48,798 bases of DNA from assembly GCA_022821495.1 (NCBI GenBank), contig JAJEDN010000006.1, positions 1-48,798 on the forward strand, in the 5' to 3' direction. Made by a program: the position numbers and the translations under genes. Within the stretch, counting starts at the first letter, position 1. Each line of letters begins with the position of its first letter. The notes beneath the pieces were generated by a model. It was not told the DNA's origin. It saw nothing but the letters and a program-made list of their open reading frames with translations, and made no database searches. Shown piece by piece: positions 1 to 7,700 of this stretch. Origin of the DNA: Candidatus Poribacteria bacterium. Its GTDB lineage: Bacteria > Poribacteria > WGA-4E > WGA-3G.

Positions 1-102
1 CAATATGCCCTATATCTGTCCCATGTGGGATATAGGGGAAACGCCCGCAGGTGGAGCGAAAATAAGACGGTGGACTCTTTGAGAAAACCGCAGTCGCTAT
101 GA
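1..102 (+). CDS. C-terminal tail of a TnpB-like protein (partial)
   Basis: Frame 1 is open from the window edge to the TGA at 100-102 and encodes 33 residues ending in ...TVDSLRKPQSL. It has no domain that can be recognised alone. The call rests on its position directly before the IS605-type right-end hairpin at 111-131. TnpB proteins are RNA-guided nucleases, and their C-terminal codons overlap the guide-RNA scaffold. Whether the upstream part is intact cannot be seen. A neighbouring-frame read of the same bases is also open for a short stretch, so the frame choice is moderately secure. Confidence 0.45.
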   Translation, partial: QYALYLSHVGYRGNARRWSENKTVDSLRKPQSL

Positions 103-110
103 AACCGAAG

Positions 111-131
111 CCCCTACCTTTAGGTAGTGGG
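111..131 (+). repeat. Right-end hairpin of the IS605-type element
   Basis: Stem CTACCT (114-119) / AGGTAG (122-127) with a 2-base loop, extended by CCC (111-113) and GGG (129-131) around one unpaired T. Subterminal hairpins of this kind are what the single-strand transposase TnpA recognises in this family. Confidence 0.55.
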
Positions 132-140
132 TGCTATCAC

Positions 141-307
141 AAAATATGACAACTAATACGTAAACCCTGTGAAAAGGTAACAAAAAATTTAATTTTCTGA
201 AAAAATTGCGTTAATTTTCTGAATCAGGATCTTTAAGATCATCGTTTTCCCCACTTTATCGTCACTTCGTAAATCTATCGAGTGGCAGAAATATAGGAAG
301 CACAAAT
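141..307. promoter_or_regulatory. Leader of the first oxidoreductase gene with paired direct repeats and a palindrome
   Basis: AT-rich gap of 167 bases. It contains two perfect 13-base copies of TTAATTTTCTGAA at 189-201 and 211-223, exactly 22 bases apart (two helix turns). A 13-base palindrome GATCTTTAAGATC follows at 228-240. No convincing sigma-70 promoter was found. The spacing would suit a dimeric regulator controlling the gene at 308, but this is inference. Confidence 0.35.
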
Positions 308-1375
308 ATGGCATCTGAATATCGCGTTGGAATTATTGGCTGCGGTGGTATCGCCAATGCCCACGCCCGTGGCTATCAGGACGTTGAACAGACAAAAATC
401 GTCGCACTTGCCGACCCGGTTCAAGCCGCTCTTGACAAGTTCTCGAACACCTACGATGTACCGGCTGAAAACTGTTACTTAGATGCGCGCGAGATGTTGG
501 ATAAGGAGAACCTTGACATCGTGAGCGTCGCGACCTGGCATAAACTCCATGCACCTATGACAATCGCTGCATGTGCCCGAAGCCCGAAGGCTGTGCTCTG
601 TGAAAAGCCCATGGGGATAAGTTTGGGTGAGTGTGACGAAATGTTAATTGCCGCCAGCCGAAGCGATGTTAAGGTCGTTATTGGCCATCAACGCCGGTTC
701 AATTCCGCGTGGACAGATGCCCGAAACCTCATCGCTGAAGGCGCGATCGGTGAACCGAGACAGATCGTTTGCCACGGAGGACAGGGGTTATTGAATGACT
801 GTTCACACTTGTTCGATATGATGCGTTATGTCACTGGGGACCCAGATCCGCAGTGGGTTATCGGCAATGTTGAGCGGAAAACGGAACGTTACGAACGCGA
901 TATTCAAATTGAGGACCGGAGCCTCGGAGTGGTAGGTTTTTCAAACGGCTGTATCGGTATGCTCACGCAAGAGATAGGCAGACCGAACTATCAAGGTGGC
1001 ATCGTCTATGGGGCAGATGGCATCGCTGATGTAACAGAGGGGCGCGTGCGTCTTCTCAACAATAAGGCAGCCGAATGGGAAGAACGTCCGTCTGATGGTG
1101 CGAACCAGCACGTTGCGCAAGCCGCTGAACTCGTCGAATGGATTGAGGGCGGGCCCGAACACCGCGGAGCAGCCAAACACGGACGCGCCGCCGTTGAGAT
1201 TATCATGGCTATCTACGAATCTGCGCGCATGCACGAGGTCGTTCAATTGCCACTGCGGACGCATGCGAACCCGCTTGATTTGATGATCGAAAACGGAGAT
1301 TTGCCCATTGAACGGCCCGGACGGTATGATATCCGCGCGTTTTTGTTGCACGGCGAATCTATGAAACCGGAGTAG
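308..1375 (+). CDS. Gfo/Idh/MocA family oxidoreductase
   Basis: A 355-residue NAD(P)-dependent dehydrogenase of the Gfo/Idh/MocA family, which usually oxidises or reduces sugars, inositols or amino-sugars. The N-terminal Rossmann fold shows the dinucleotide motif GCGGIA at residues 11-16 and an acidic turn (ALADP) after strand 2. The family Glu-Lys-Pro signature is at residues 99-101, with the catalytic Lys in EKP. The C-terminal alpha/beta domain follows. The ATG at 308 is supported by an AGGAAG ribosome site eight to nine bases upstream. The length is normal for the family. No signal peptide is visible, so it should be cytoplasmic. The substrate cannot be told from sequence. A paralogue of the same family lies at 2828. 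Confidence 0.9.
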   Translation: MASEYRVGIIGCGGIANAHARGYQDVEQTKIVALADPVQAALDKFSNTYDVPAENCYLDAREMLDKENLDIVSVATWHKLHAPMTIAACARSPKAVLCEKPMGISLGECDEMLIAASRSDVKVVIGHQRRFNSAWTDARNLIAEGAIGEPRQIVCHGGQGLLNDCSHLFDMMRYVTGDPDPQWVIGNVERKTERYERDIQIEDRSLGVVGFSNGCIGMLTQEIGRPNYQGGIVYGADGIADVTEGRVRLLNNKAAEWEERPSDGANQHVAQAAELVEWIEGGPEHRGAAKHGRAAVEIIMAIYESARMHEVVQLPLRTHANPLDLMIENGDLPIERPGRYDIRAFLLHGESMKPE

Positions 1376-1540
1376 TTAACGAGTTATAAGTTATAAGTTA
1401 TAAGTTAAGAGGACTCCGAAGGTTTTGTATTTTTTCCTGACCGTCGTTACCCAATTGAAATGAAAGGTAACAAAGAGGCGTGAGAGATCAGAAAACAAAC
1501 TTATAACTAAAAACTAAAAACTGATAACTAATGAAAACCT
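1376..1540. repeat. Intergenic heptamer-repeat element (GTTATAA x3)
   Basis: The gap between the stop at 1375 and the ATG at 1541 is filled by a repeat element. Three tandem GTTATAA units (1383-1403) run into GTTAAGAGG (1404-1412). A middle part contains ACCGTCGTTACCCAATTGA (about 1440-1458). A complementary AACTTATAACT arm (from about 1499) ends close to the next start codon. Related copies lie at 5492, 10630, 13221, 13746 and 37653. The following gene has no normal ribosome site, so the element may act as its leader. Confidence 0.75.
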
Positions 1541-2776
1541 ATGCAGATTACACAAGGTATTAGCGTCGGTTTAGCAGCGCTACGGCGTAACAAATTGCGT
1601 TCTGTGCTAACCACGCTCGGCATTATTATTGGCATTGCTGCTGTTGTGGCTGTCGTTTCGGTTGGCGGTGGCGCCGAACACCTCATGCTCGCTGAATTAG
1701 AACGGATCGGCGGCGCGGGGATGATTGTCTGCTTTAGGAAAGAGGCATTTCGGAGAGAGGACGGCTCCTATGTCGAAAACAAACATCCAGAATACATTGA
1801 ATACAAGGACCTCGCTTTTATCGTTGAGAACTGTCCGTCCCTTAAACTGGCGACAGTACAGTCCGAGATGAATCTTCCGGTGGCGCACAAACATGTTAAT
1901 CAGTCCCTTCAAATCCACGGCATCACCACTTCCTACCAAGACGCAAACAACTGGTTCATCCAAATAGGTAGGTTCATTAGCGATAATGACCTCGAACGAC
2001 GAGATCCTGTATGTGTGATCGGCTCCGAAGTTCATAAAGATCTGTTTCAGAAGCAAGACCCAATTGGACTTGAACTCAGAATCGGGCCAGAGCGGTTCAC
2101 TGTGATTGGTGTGATGGAGGAAAAGGGCAACAGTATGGCGAGTGAGGGGTGGGATAATCGGGTGATTGTCCCACTCACTACAATGCAGGTCCGTTTTATG
2201 GGGCAACGTAAGGGCTGGATGTACCTGTTTTGCCAAGCCGAGAGCTACGAAAAAGTCGAGCAAGCCGTCGCTGAAATCAAGGTCGCCATGCGACAACAAC
2301 ACGGTGATGAAAAATACTTTGAATTTTTCACGGCGAAACAGATTATAAAACAGGTGGGCAACGTCAGCCGGATTGTTCAGATACTCCTTGGTGGTGTCGC
2401 GAGTGTCGCTTTGTTCGTTGGCGGTATCGGGATCATGAATATTATGTTAGTCTCTGTAACAGAACGGACTCGCGAGATCGGTCTACGTAAAGCCATCGGG
2501 GCAAGGCGTCGCGATATCCTGACCCAATTCCTGATCGAAGCCGTTGTCTTAAGCATTTGTGGGGGACTCATCGGCATCTTTATCGGCAGTAGTCTCGCTT
2601 CTGTTTCTGGTTTGATTATTTCAAAACTCATGAACGCGAGCTGGCCCGCTGTTGTTTCCATCCAAGCAGCGTTTATTGCGTTTAGTGTCTCCGCCTTCAT
2701 AGGTGTGTTTTTCGGTCTCTATCCTGCCAACAAAGCCGCTGGTCTCACCCCTACAGAGGCGCTACGCCATGAATAG
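1541..2776 (+). CDS. MacB/FtsX-type ABC transporter permease
   Basis: A 411-residue permease of the MacB/LolC type (type VII ABC superfamily). It has one N-terminal transmembrane helix (about residues 20-42, after a LRRNKLRSVLTTLGIIIG signature) and a large periplasmic MacB-like core domain (about 45-270). A C-terminal FtsX bundle of three helices contains TERTREIGLRKAIGARRRDI, the conserved cytoplasmic loop that couples to the ATPase. Family members drive mechanotransmission across the inner membrane for lipoprotein or drug/peptide export. No ATPase of the matching type is adjacent. The closest is the LolD-type protein at 10669-11475 on the other strand. The ATG directly follows a repeat element and lacks a clear ribosome site. 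Confidence 0.88.
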   Translation: MQITQGISVGLAALRRNKLRSVLTTLGIIIGIAAVVAVVSVGGGAEHLMLAELERIGGAGMIVCFRKEAFRREDGSYVENKHPEYIEYKDLAFIVENCPSLKLATVQSEMNLPVAHKHVNQSLQIHGITTSYQDANNWFIQIGRFISDNDLERRDPVCVIGSEVHKDLFQKQDPIGLELRIGPERFTVIGVMEEKGNSMASEGWDNRVIVPLTTMQVRFMGQRKGWMYLFCQAESYEKVEQAVAEIKVAMRQQHGDEKYFEFFTAKQIIKQVGNVSRIVQILLGGVASVALFVGGIGIMNIMLVSVTERTREIGLRKAIGARRRDILTQFLIEAVVLSICGGLIGIFIGSSLASVSGLIISKLMNASWPAVVSIQAAFIAFSVSAFIGVFFGLYPANKAAGLTPTEALRHE

Positions 2777-2827
2777 ATTGATAGCAAATTAATCACAAGT
2801 TACGCAAAATCGGAAGGAATACCTATT

Positions 2828-3874
2828 ATGCCGAATCAAACAACGAAACTGCGCGCGGCTGTCGTCGGCCTCGGCTGGCCCGGAATGCAGCATCTCAAAG
2901 GCTATACGGCTGATCCGCGTTCAGAAGTTATCGCCGTCTGCGATTTAGACGAGACGCAAGTCGAAAAAGTCGCAGCGGAACACAAAATCCCGAACACCTA
3001 CACCAACCACTTAGAGATGTTGGAAAACAAGGATATTGATGCTGTTAGCGTCTGCCTACCGAACTTCCTTCACGCACCGATTTCCATTGATGCGTTGAAC
3101 GCTGGTAAGCATGTGCTGTGTGAGAAGCCTCCGGCTCGGAGCGCACAAGAGGCAAAGGCGATGGCGGATGCAGCTACCGAAAACGGTAAGACTTTAATGT
3201 ACGCCCTCGTCCAGCGGTTCGATGGAAGTTCCCAGAAAGTGAAGCGGCTTGTCACGGATGGCGAACTTGGCGATATTTATTTCGGTAAAGCCGCTTACGT
3301 CCGGCGACGCGGTATCCCTATTGGCAGAGAGGGGTGGTTTGTTGATAGAGATCGTTCTGGTGGCGGCGCACTCATTGACATCGGCGTTCACGCGTTAGAT
3401 TGTATCTGGTGGCTAATGAATTCCCCAAGACCCGTCGAGGTTATGGGTGCCTCATATTCCCGCTTCGGACATCTCGTGCCTGATGATGTTAAATACGATG
3501 TTGACGATGGCACCTTTGCGCAAATCCGATTTGAAAACGGCGCGACAATTATCCTCGAAACAACGTGGGCTCTGAACCTACCCGGCGATAATTACATCAA
3601 AATCGCTGGAACAAAAGCCGGGGTATCCCTTAATCCTTTCACGCTTTACACAGAGGCAAATGGCAAGGAAGTCGATAAACCGCTCGACGCACCTTCAATC
3701 AATGGTTTTGATGAAGAGGTAAAACACTTCGTGGCGTGCATAGTGGAAGGAAAAGAGCCAATTTCCTCGGCTGAGCAAGGCATTATGCTGATGCAGATGC
3801 TTGACGGCATTTATGAATCCGCAGAGAAAGGTCAGTCCGTATCTATCGCTGACCTGAGTGCCGCGAACGGATGA
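2828..3874 (+). CDS. Gfo/Idh/MocA family oxidoreductase
   Basis: A 348-residue second Gfo/Idh/MocA dehydrogenase. It has Rossmann motif GLGWPG (residues 14-19), CDLD after strand 2, CEKPP with catalytic Lys (about 98-102), and SGGGALIDIGVHALD (about 175-190) carrying the conserved Asp and His of the active site. A GAAGGA ribosome site precedes the ATG. The stop codon overlaps the start of the next gene (ATGA at 3871-3874), so translation with the ABC-2 permease is probably coupled. This is unusual, because the exporter has no obvious need of a sugar dehydrogenase. The overlap suggests that either a shared promoter or a shared substrate links them. Confidence 0.9.
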   Translation: MPNQTTKLRAAVVGLGWPGMQHLKGYTADPRSEVIAVCDLDETQVEKVAAEHKIPNTYTNHLEMLENKDIDAVSVCLPNFLHAPISIDALNAGKHVLCEKPPARSAQEAKAMADAATENGKTLMYALVQRFDGSSQKVKRLVTDGELGDIYFGKAAYVRRRGIPIGREGWFVDRDRSGGGALIDIGVHALDCIWWLMNSPRPVEVMGASYSRFGHLVPDDVKYDVDDGTFAQIRFENGATIILETTWALNLPGDNYIKIAGTKAGVSLNPFTLYTEANGKEVDKPLDAPSINGFDEEVKHFVACIVEGKEPISSAEQGIMLMQMLDGIYESAEKGQSVSIADLSAANG

Positions 3875-4686
3875 AATCCTTGGTCTTGACTTTCCATGTT
3901 TATTTAGCGTTTGCGAGAAAGTCGTTTCAGAGGCGGATGCAATATCGGGTTGCAAACCTTGCGGGGTTGACAACCAACTTTTTCTTTCTCCTGGTCCACG
4001 TCTTTGTTTATACCGCTTTCTATGCCGCACGGACGGATCCTCAACCCCTCAATCTGAATGAGATTATCACTTATTTCGTTCTTTGTCAGGTCTTTTTCAT
4101 GCTCATGCCGTTTTGGGGTGCCCGTTCCGAAGTTACAAGCGCGATTAAAGATGGGAGTGTCGCACTCCAATTAACCAAACCGGTAGACTTCCACGCATAT
4201 TGGTTGGCAGATGAATGTGGGAGAGCCTGCTATTACCTACTCATGCGCGGATTGCCGACCTTCCTTATCAGCATCCTTTTCTTTGAAGTTGCAATGCCAA
4301 AGCAACCTACTGCTTTAATAACATTTATAATTTCAATGACACTTGCGACGTTCATGAGTGCTGCAATCACAATAACAATTTTTAGTTCAGCGTTCTGGAC
4401 ACTCGATACAACAGGAATTTCTGGACTCGCTTATTCCATAATCACCTTATTTTCTGGGATGTTGGTCCCGATCGCGTTATGGCCCGAATGGTTAGCACAT
4501 ATCGGAACATGGTTGCCATTTGAAGGTTTAATTGATATCCCTTTTAGTATCTATTTAGGCAAGATTACAGGCATGGAAGTTTGGATTGCTATAGGCAAAC
4601 AGATGATGTGGACGCTCTTTTTTATTGGCGTCGGACGTGCCTTTTTAAGTCGAGGGTTTTCACGGTTAGTCATACAAGGCGGTTAG
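3871..4686 (+). CDS. ABC-2 type transporter permease (DUF990-like), first subunit
   Basis: A 271-residue integral membrane protein with about six hydrophobic segments and no signal peptide. The architecture matches the ABC-2/DUF990 permease family, which acts in pairs with one ATPase. Visible features are an N-terminal amphipathic stretch before the first helix and a loop with SAIKDGSVALQLTKPVDFHAYWLADECGR. That loop corresponds to the G-x-[IV]-x-x-x-L-x-[KR]-P motif seen in these permeases. It overlaps the dehydrogenase by four bases and is one base from the next permease, so the three genes are almost certainly co-transcribed. The exported substrate is unknown. Confidence 0.8.
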   Translation: MKSLVLTFHVYLAFARKSFQRRMQYRVANLAGLTTNFFFLLVHVFVYTAFYAARTDPQPLNLNEIITYFVLCQVFFMLMPFWGARSEVTSAIKDGSVALQLTKPVDFHAYWLADECGRACYYLLMRGLPTFLISILFFEVAMPKQPTALITFIISMTLATFMSAAITITIFSSAFWTLDTTGISGLAYSIITLFSGMLVPIALWPEWLAHIGTWLPFEGLIDIPFSIYLGKITGMEVWIAIGKQMMWTLFFIGVGRAFLSRGFSRLVIQGG

Positions 4687-4687
4687 A

Positions 4688-5488
4688 ATGCACCACCTTT
4701 CCCTCTATTTCCACTTTGTCAAACTTCGCATCCGATCGCAGATGGAATACCGACTTTCGTTTGTCTTTGACCTCTTTTCCCAAGCAAGCGTCTCGGTCAT
4801 CGAATTTTTCATGATTGCACTCCTCTTTAACCGTTTCAAGGAGTTAGCGGGGTGGAGTCTGTGGGAAGTCGGATTCCTCTACGGCATGATTGGTATCTGT
4901 TTTGCTGTTGCTGAAATGATGGGTAGAGGCTTTGATGTCTTTCAGCGAAATGTTGTCAGCGGCGGCTTTGATACAATGCTTGTCCGACCACTTGGCACTT
5001 TTTATCAAGTCTTTTCGCATGAATTTCTATTACGTCGGGTCGGACGGATCGCACAAGCACTGGTTGTGTTTTTAATTGCGAATTCACAGTTAACCATAAC
5101 TTGGTCATTTACTAAGATCGGATATTTACTGATTTCGCTGGTAAGCGGTACCTGTTTTTTTATTGGGCTTTTTGTGATTGGTGCAACAAGCTGCTTCTGG
5201 ACCGTCCAATCCATTGAGATTATCAATATTTTCACTAATGGCGGCGTTTTCATGGGAAGTTACCCGTTTGGAATTTATCGTTGGTGGTTTCGCCATTTTT
5301 TCACCTTTATTGTTCCGCTCGCATGTGTCAACTATTTTCCGTCCCTCTTTCTATTAGAAAAAGTTGCATCCTCTGGCACTTCACCGCTCGGTGTGCAATT
5401 AGCACCTTTCGCAGGATTCCTTTTTTTGGGTGTTACCATGCTGTTTTGGCAGTGGGGTGTGTTACGGTATCAAAGCACAGGGCATTGA
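4688..5488 (+). CDS. ABC-2 type transporter permease (DUF990-like), second subunit
   Basis: A 266-residue polytopic protein, paralogous in layout to its neighbour. It has a cytosolic N-terminus, about six transmembrane segments, and the loop NVVSGGFDTMLVRPLGTFYQVF with the typical G-x-x-x-x-L-[VL]-[RK]-P signature of the family. It starts one base after the stop of the first permease. With the ATPase at 5643 the three genes form a complete exporter: two different transmembrane subunits and one nucleotide-binding subunit. A 154-base repeat element separates it from the ATPase gene. Confidence 0.8.
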   Translation: MHHLSLYFHFVKLRIRSQMEYRLSFVFDLFSQASVSVIEFFMIALLFNRFKELAGWSLWEVGFLYGMIGICFAVAEMMGRGFDVFQRNVVSGGFDTMLVRPLGTFYQVFSHEFLLRRVGRIAQALVVFLIANSQLTITWSFTKIGYLLISLVSGTCFFIGLFVIGATSCFWTVQSIEIINIFTNGGVFMGSYPFGIYRWWFRHFFTFIVPLACVNYFPSLFLLEKVASSGTSPLGVQLAPFAGFLFLGVTMLFWQWGVLRYQSTGH

Positions 5489-5642
5489 ATGGTTATAAGT
5501 TATAAGTTATAAGTTATAAGTTAAGAGGGTTCTTGGGATAGTTACGTTCTCTGTGAAGGTTTCCACAGAAAACTTCTTTAACTGTTAACTAAAAGGTTTT
5601 TCGGAGAAAAACCGTACTGATAACTGGTAACTATTAAAAAAT
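5489..5642. repeat. Intergenic heptamer-repeat element (GTTATAA x4)
   Basis: Four tandem GTTATAA units at 5492-5519 followed by GTTAAGAGG (5520-5528), the same junction as in the copy at 1383. A short hairpin-rich middle follows (GGTTTTTCGG/CCGT...). The element ends in AACTATTAAAAAAT directly before the ATG at 5643. It occupies the whole gap within the ABC exporter operon. Confidence 0.75.
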
Positions 5643-6674
5643 ATGATTGAAGTCAATAACCTCAGCAAGGCTTTCAAAGTCTATCACCATCGTAAGGGTT
5701 TCTTTGGGAGTTTTGTGAACCTTTTTTCACGCAAACACCGCATCGTCCGAGCCGTGGATAACGTTTCGTTCTCCGTAGCACGTGGCGAAATTGTGGGGTA
5801 TTTAGGACCCAACGGCGCGGGGAAGTCAACGACTATTAAGATGTTGACCGGTATTTTAGTGCCGACATCAGGTAGTGTGGCTGTGAACGGTTATATACCG
5901 CATCGCCAGCGAAAGGAAAATGCGAAGCACATTGGGGTCGTGTTTGGGCAGCGTTCACATCTGTGGTTCGATTTACCAGTCCGAGAATCGTTTGAATTGC
6001 TACAGCGTATCTATCGGATTCCAGAGGCACAATATCGGCACAATGTGGATATGTTTGACGAATTGCTAAATCTTGGCGATTTTTTTCAGACCCCTGTTCG
6101 CCAGTTGAGTCTCGGTCAACGGATGCGGGCAGACATCGCCGCGGCGCTGCTCCACAATCCTGATGTTTTGTTTCTTGATGAACCGACGATCGGTTTAGAT
6201 GTCGTCGCGAAGGCGCGCATCCGCCAGTTTATCCAGCAAATTAATGCTGAACGCAAGGTCACGGTTGTACTGACAACACACGACTTAGATGATGTCGAAA
6301 AATTGTGCAAGCGGGTCATTCTCATTGACAACGCGTGTCTCTGTTTCGATGGGGAACTTGCCACACTTCGACGCTTACTTTCGACAGAACGGCTCCTGAG
6401 TGTTGATTATGCTGAAGCCTACCCAGACATCACTATCCCCAATGCGCATATTGTGTATCAGGAAGGGGTTCGCGTGCAGTATCGGTTCTCACCAGAGGTG
6501 ATTAGCGCGGCGGATCTCATCGGCGCAATCCTCCAAAAATTCAGAATTGTGGACATATCCGTTCAAGAACCCGATATTGAGGAGTTAATCAAAACCGTTT
6601 ACGAAGACAACCTCGCACTTGAGCAGAAACTCGCTGAGACAGACGCAATTGACTTGACAAACGAAAAAGCATAA
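5643..6674 (+). CDS. ABC transporter ATP-binding protein of the ABC-2 exporter
   Basis: A 343-residue nucleotide-binding subunit. It has Walker A GPNGAGKSTT (about residues 59-68), a Q-loop region at VVFGQRSHLWFDL, signature LSLGQRMRADIAAALLH, Walker B DVLFLDEPTIGLDV, and a switch histidine in LTTHDLDDVEKL. A C-terminal extension of about 100 residues (after about 240) is typical of ATPases that pair with DUF990 permeases. It should energise the two permeases at 3871 and 4688. The ATG directly follows the heptamer-repeat element and has no evident ribosome site. Confidence 0.9.
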   Translation: MIEVNNLSKAFKVYHHRKGFFGSFVNLFSRKHRIVRAVDNVSFSVARGEIVGYLGPNGAGKSTTIKMLTGILVPTSGSVAVNGYIPHRQRKENAKHIGVVFGQRSHLWFDLPVRESFELLQRIYRIPEAQYRHNVDMFDELLNLGDFFQTPVRQLSLGQRMRADIAAALLHNPDVLFLDEPTIGLDVVAKARIRQFIQQINAERKVTVVLTTHDLDDVEKLCKRVILIDNACLCFDGELATLRRLLSTERLLSVDYAEAYPDITIPNAHIVYQEGVRVQYRFSPEVISAADLIGAILQKFRIVDISVQEPDIEELIKTVYEDNLALEQKLAETDAIDLTNEKA

Positions 6675-6785
6675 GGTAAAATGTTATGAATAGGTTTTAG
6701 GAAACTCAGGTATAAGAGACGTGTCAAGAAAATAGACGCGTTCACAAATGGAATCTAATCTCCATAACCCAAAGGAGTAATTCAA

Positions 6786-7610
6786 ATGCTAAAGAATATG
6801 AGCGTTATCTGTGTAATCGCTGTATTTCTCTTCGCTATGGCACCCGTAAGTGATGCGAATCTTGATGAAAAGACGATTGCAGGGATGTGGACATTTGAAG
6901 AAGGAAAAGGTAAGACTGTAACAGATCTCTCCGGTAACGGATCCGATGGTGAATTTGTCGGCGACTTGAAGTGGGCAAAAGGCAAATTCGGCGGCGGGTT
7001 GGAGTTTAACGGTGCGGATACTTGGGTCAAAATTGGTACCAAGGGCGAAGATAAAACGTTGGCAGCTCTCGATTTCAAGGAGTCTGAGGGCTTTTCAATC
7101 CATGCTTGGGTTTATGCGGCGGAAGATCCGACCGGTAAATGTGTCATCTGGAAAGGACTCGGCTGCTCCACTTGGTCACAATTCTTACTCGGAACGGGTG
7201 CCCACGAGAACGGACAAAATAGCACAATGGCTGCATTTCATATTCGAGTCGCCAACGGCGGGGAAAAACTGGAAGTCCTCGGCGATGAAGTGCCCGCTAA
7301 AGAATGGGTACACCTCGTCGGTACATGGGACGGCGCACAACTTCATATCTACGTTAACGGTAAATTACAGAACAGTGAAGATGCCAAAGGCCCGCCTTGG
7401 GCATCTCCCGAAGAGGTTTACATCGGCGCAGACCCTGGCTGTGGTAGACGCTGCCAGTGGAACGGTATCATCGATGAAGTCGTTGTCTTTAATGTAACAC
7501 TTGATGACGATGACGTCTCAAAACTCGGTGAAGGGATTGAAGGGGCATTAGATGTTGATGCTGCTGGAAAAATGGCAACGACTTGGGGTAAACTCAAATC
7601 CACCCGATAG
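6786..7610 (+). CDS. Secreted LamG/concanavalin-like domain protein
   Basis: A 274-residue protein with an N-terminal signal peptide (hydrophobic run VICVIAVFLFAMAPVSDA, cleavage likely after Ala near residue 23). It carries a single LamG-type jelly-roll: W-T-F-E-E-G-x-G-x-x-V-x-D-L-S-G-N-G near residues 37-55, then GGGLEFNGADTWVKI, and WVHLVGTWDGAQLHIYVNGKL near 180. Such domains bind carbohydrate or other surface ligands. No catalytic domain is attached. An AAAGGAG ribosome site precedes the ATG. It stands between the ABC exporter and galU, with a terminator-like hairpin behind it, and is probably a single transcription unit. Confidence 0.8.
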   Translation: MLKNMSVICVIAVFLFAMAPVSDANLDEKTIAGMWTFEEGKGKTVTDLSGNGSDGEFVGDLKWAKGKFGGGLEFNGADTWVKIGTKGEDKTLAALDFKESEGFSIHAWVYAAEDPTGKCVIWKGLGCSTWSQFLLGTGAHENGQNSTMAAFHIRVANGGEKLEVLGDEVPAKEWVHLVGTWDGAQLHIYVNGKLQNSEDAKGPPWASPEEVYIGADPGCGRRCQWNGIIDEVVVFNVTLDDDDVSKLGEGIEGALDVDAAGKMATTWGKLKSTR

Positions 7611-7658
7611 CCGCTTGAAATCGGCACTGTCTATATAATAAACGGTGCGCTGAAAACG

Positions 7659-7687
7659 AGATGTCCGCCTAAACCGGGCGGGCATCT
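7659..7687 (+). terminator. Stem-loop after the LamG gene
   Basis: Stem AGATGTCCGCC (7659-7669) and GGCGGGCATCT (7677-7687), with one G-T mismatch pair and a 7-base loop. It is followed by TCGCTT and not a long T run. It lies between the stop at 7610 and the start at 7701, and may end the LamG transcript. Confidence 0.5.
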
Positions 7688-7700
7688 TCGCTTAAGGTCA

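Larger units (their letters stand above)
1..140 (+). mobile_element. 3' end of an IS200/IS605-family (tnpB-type) element
   Basis: The first 140 bases look like the right end of an IS200/IS605 or IS1341-type element. An open frame runs into the window and stops at 100-102. It is followed directly by GAAACCGAAGCCCCTACC and a small hairpin (CTACCT at 114-119, TT loop, AGGTAG at 122-127, flanked by CCC and GGG), then GTGCTATCAC ending near 140. The pattern GAAGCCCC-TAGG-GGG-TCAC just after the transposase stop is familiar from right ends of tnpB elements. The left part of the element lies outside the window, so family assignment rests on this end only. Confidence 0.6.

Noticed and set aside
1541..2776. 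Classing the MacB-type permease with the ABC-2 exporter
   Set aside because: The ABC-2 exporter already has two permeases and an ATPase of a different type. MacB-type permeases need a LolD/MacB-type ATPase.
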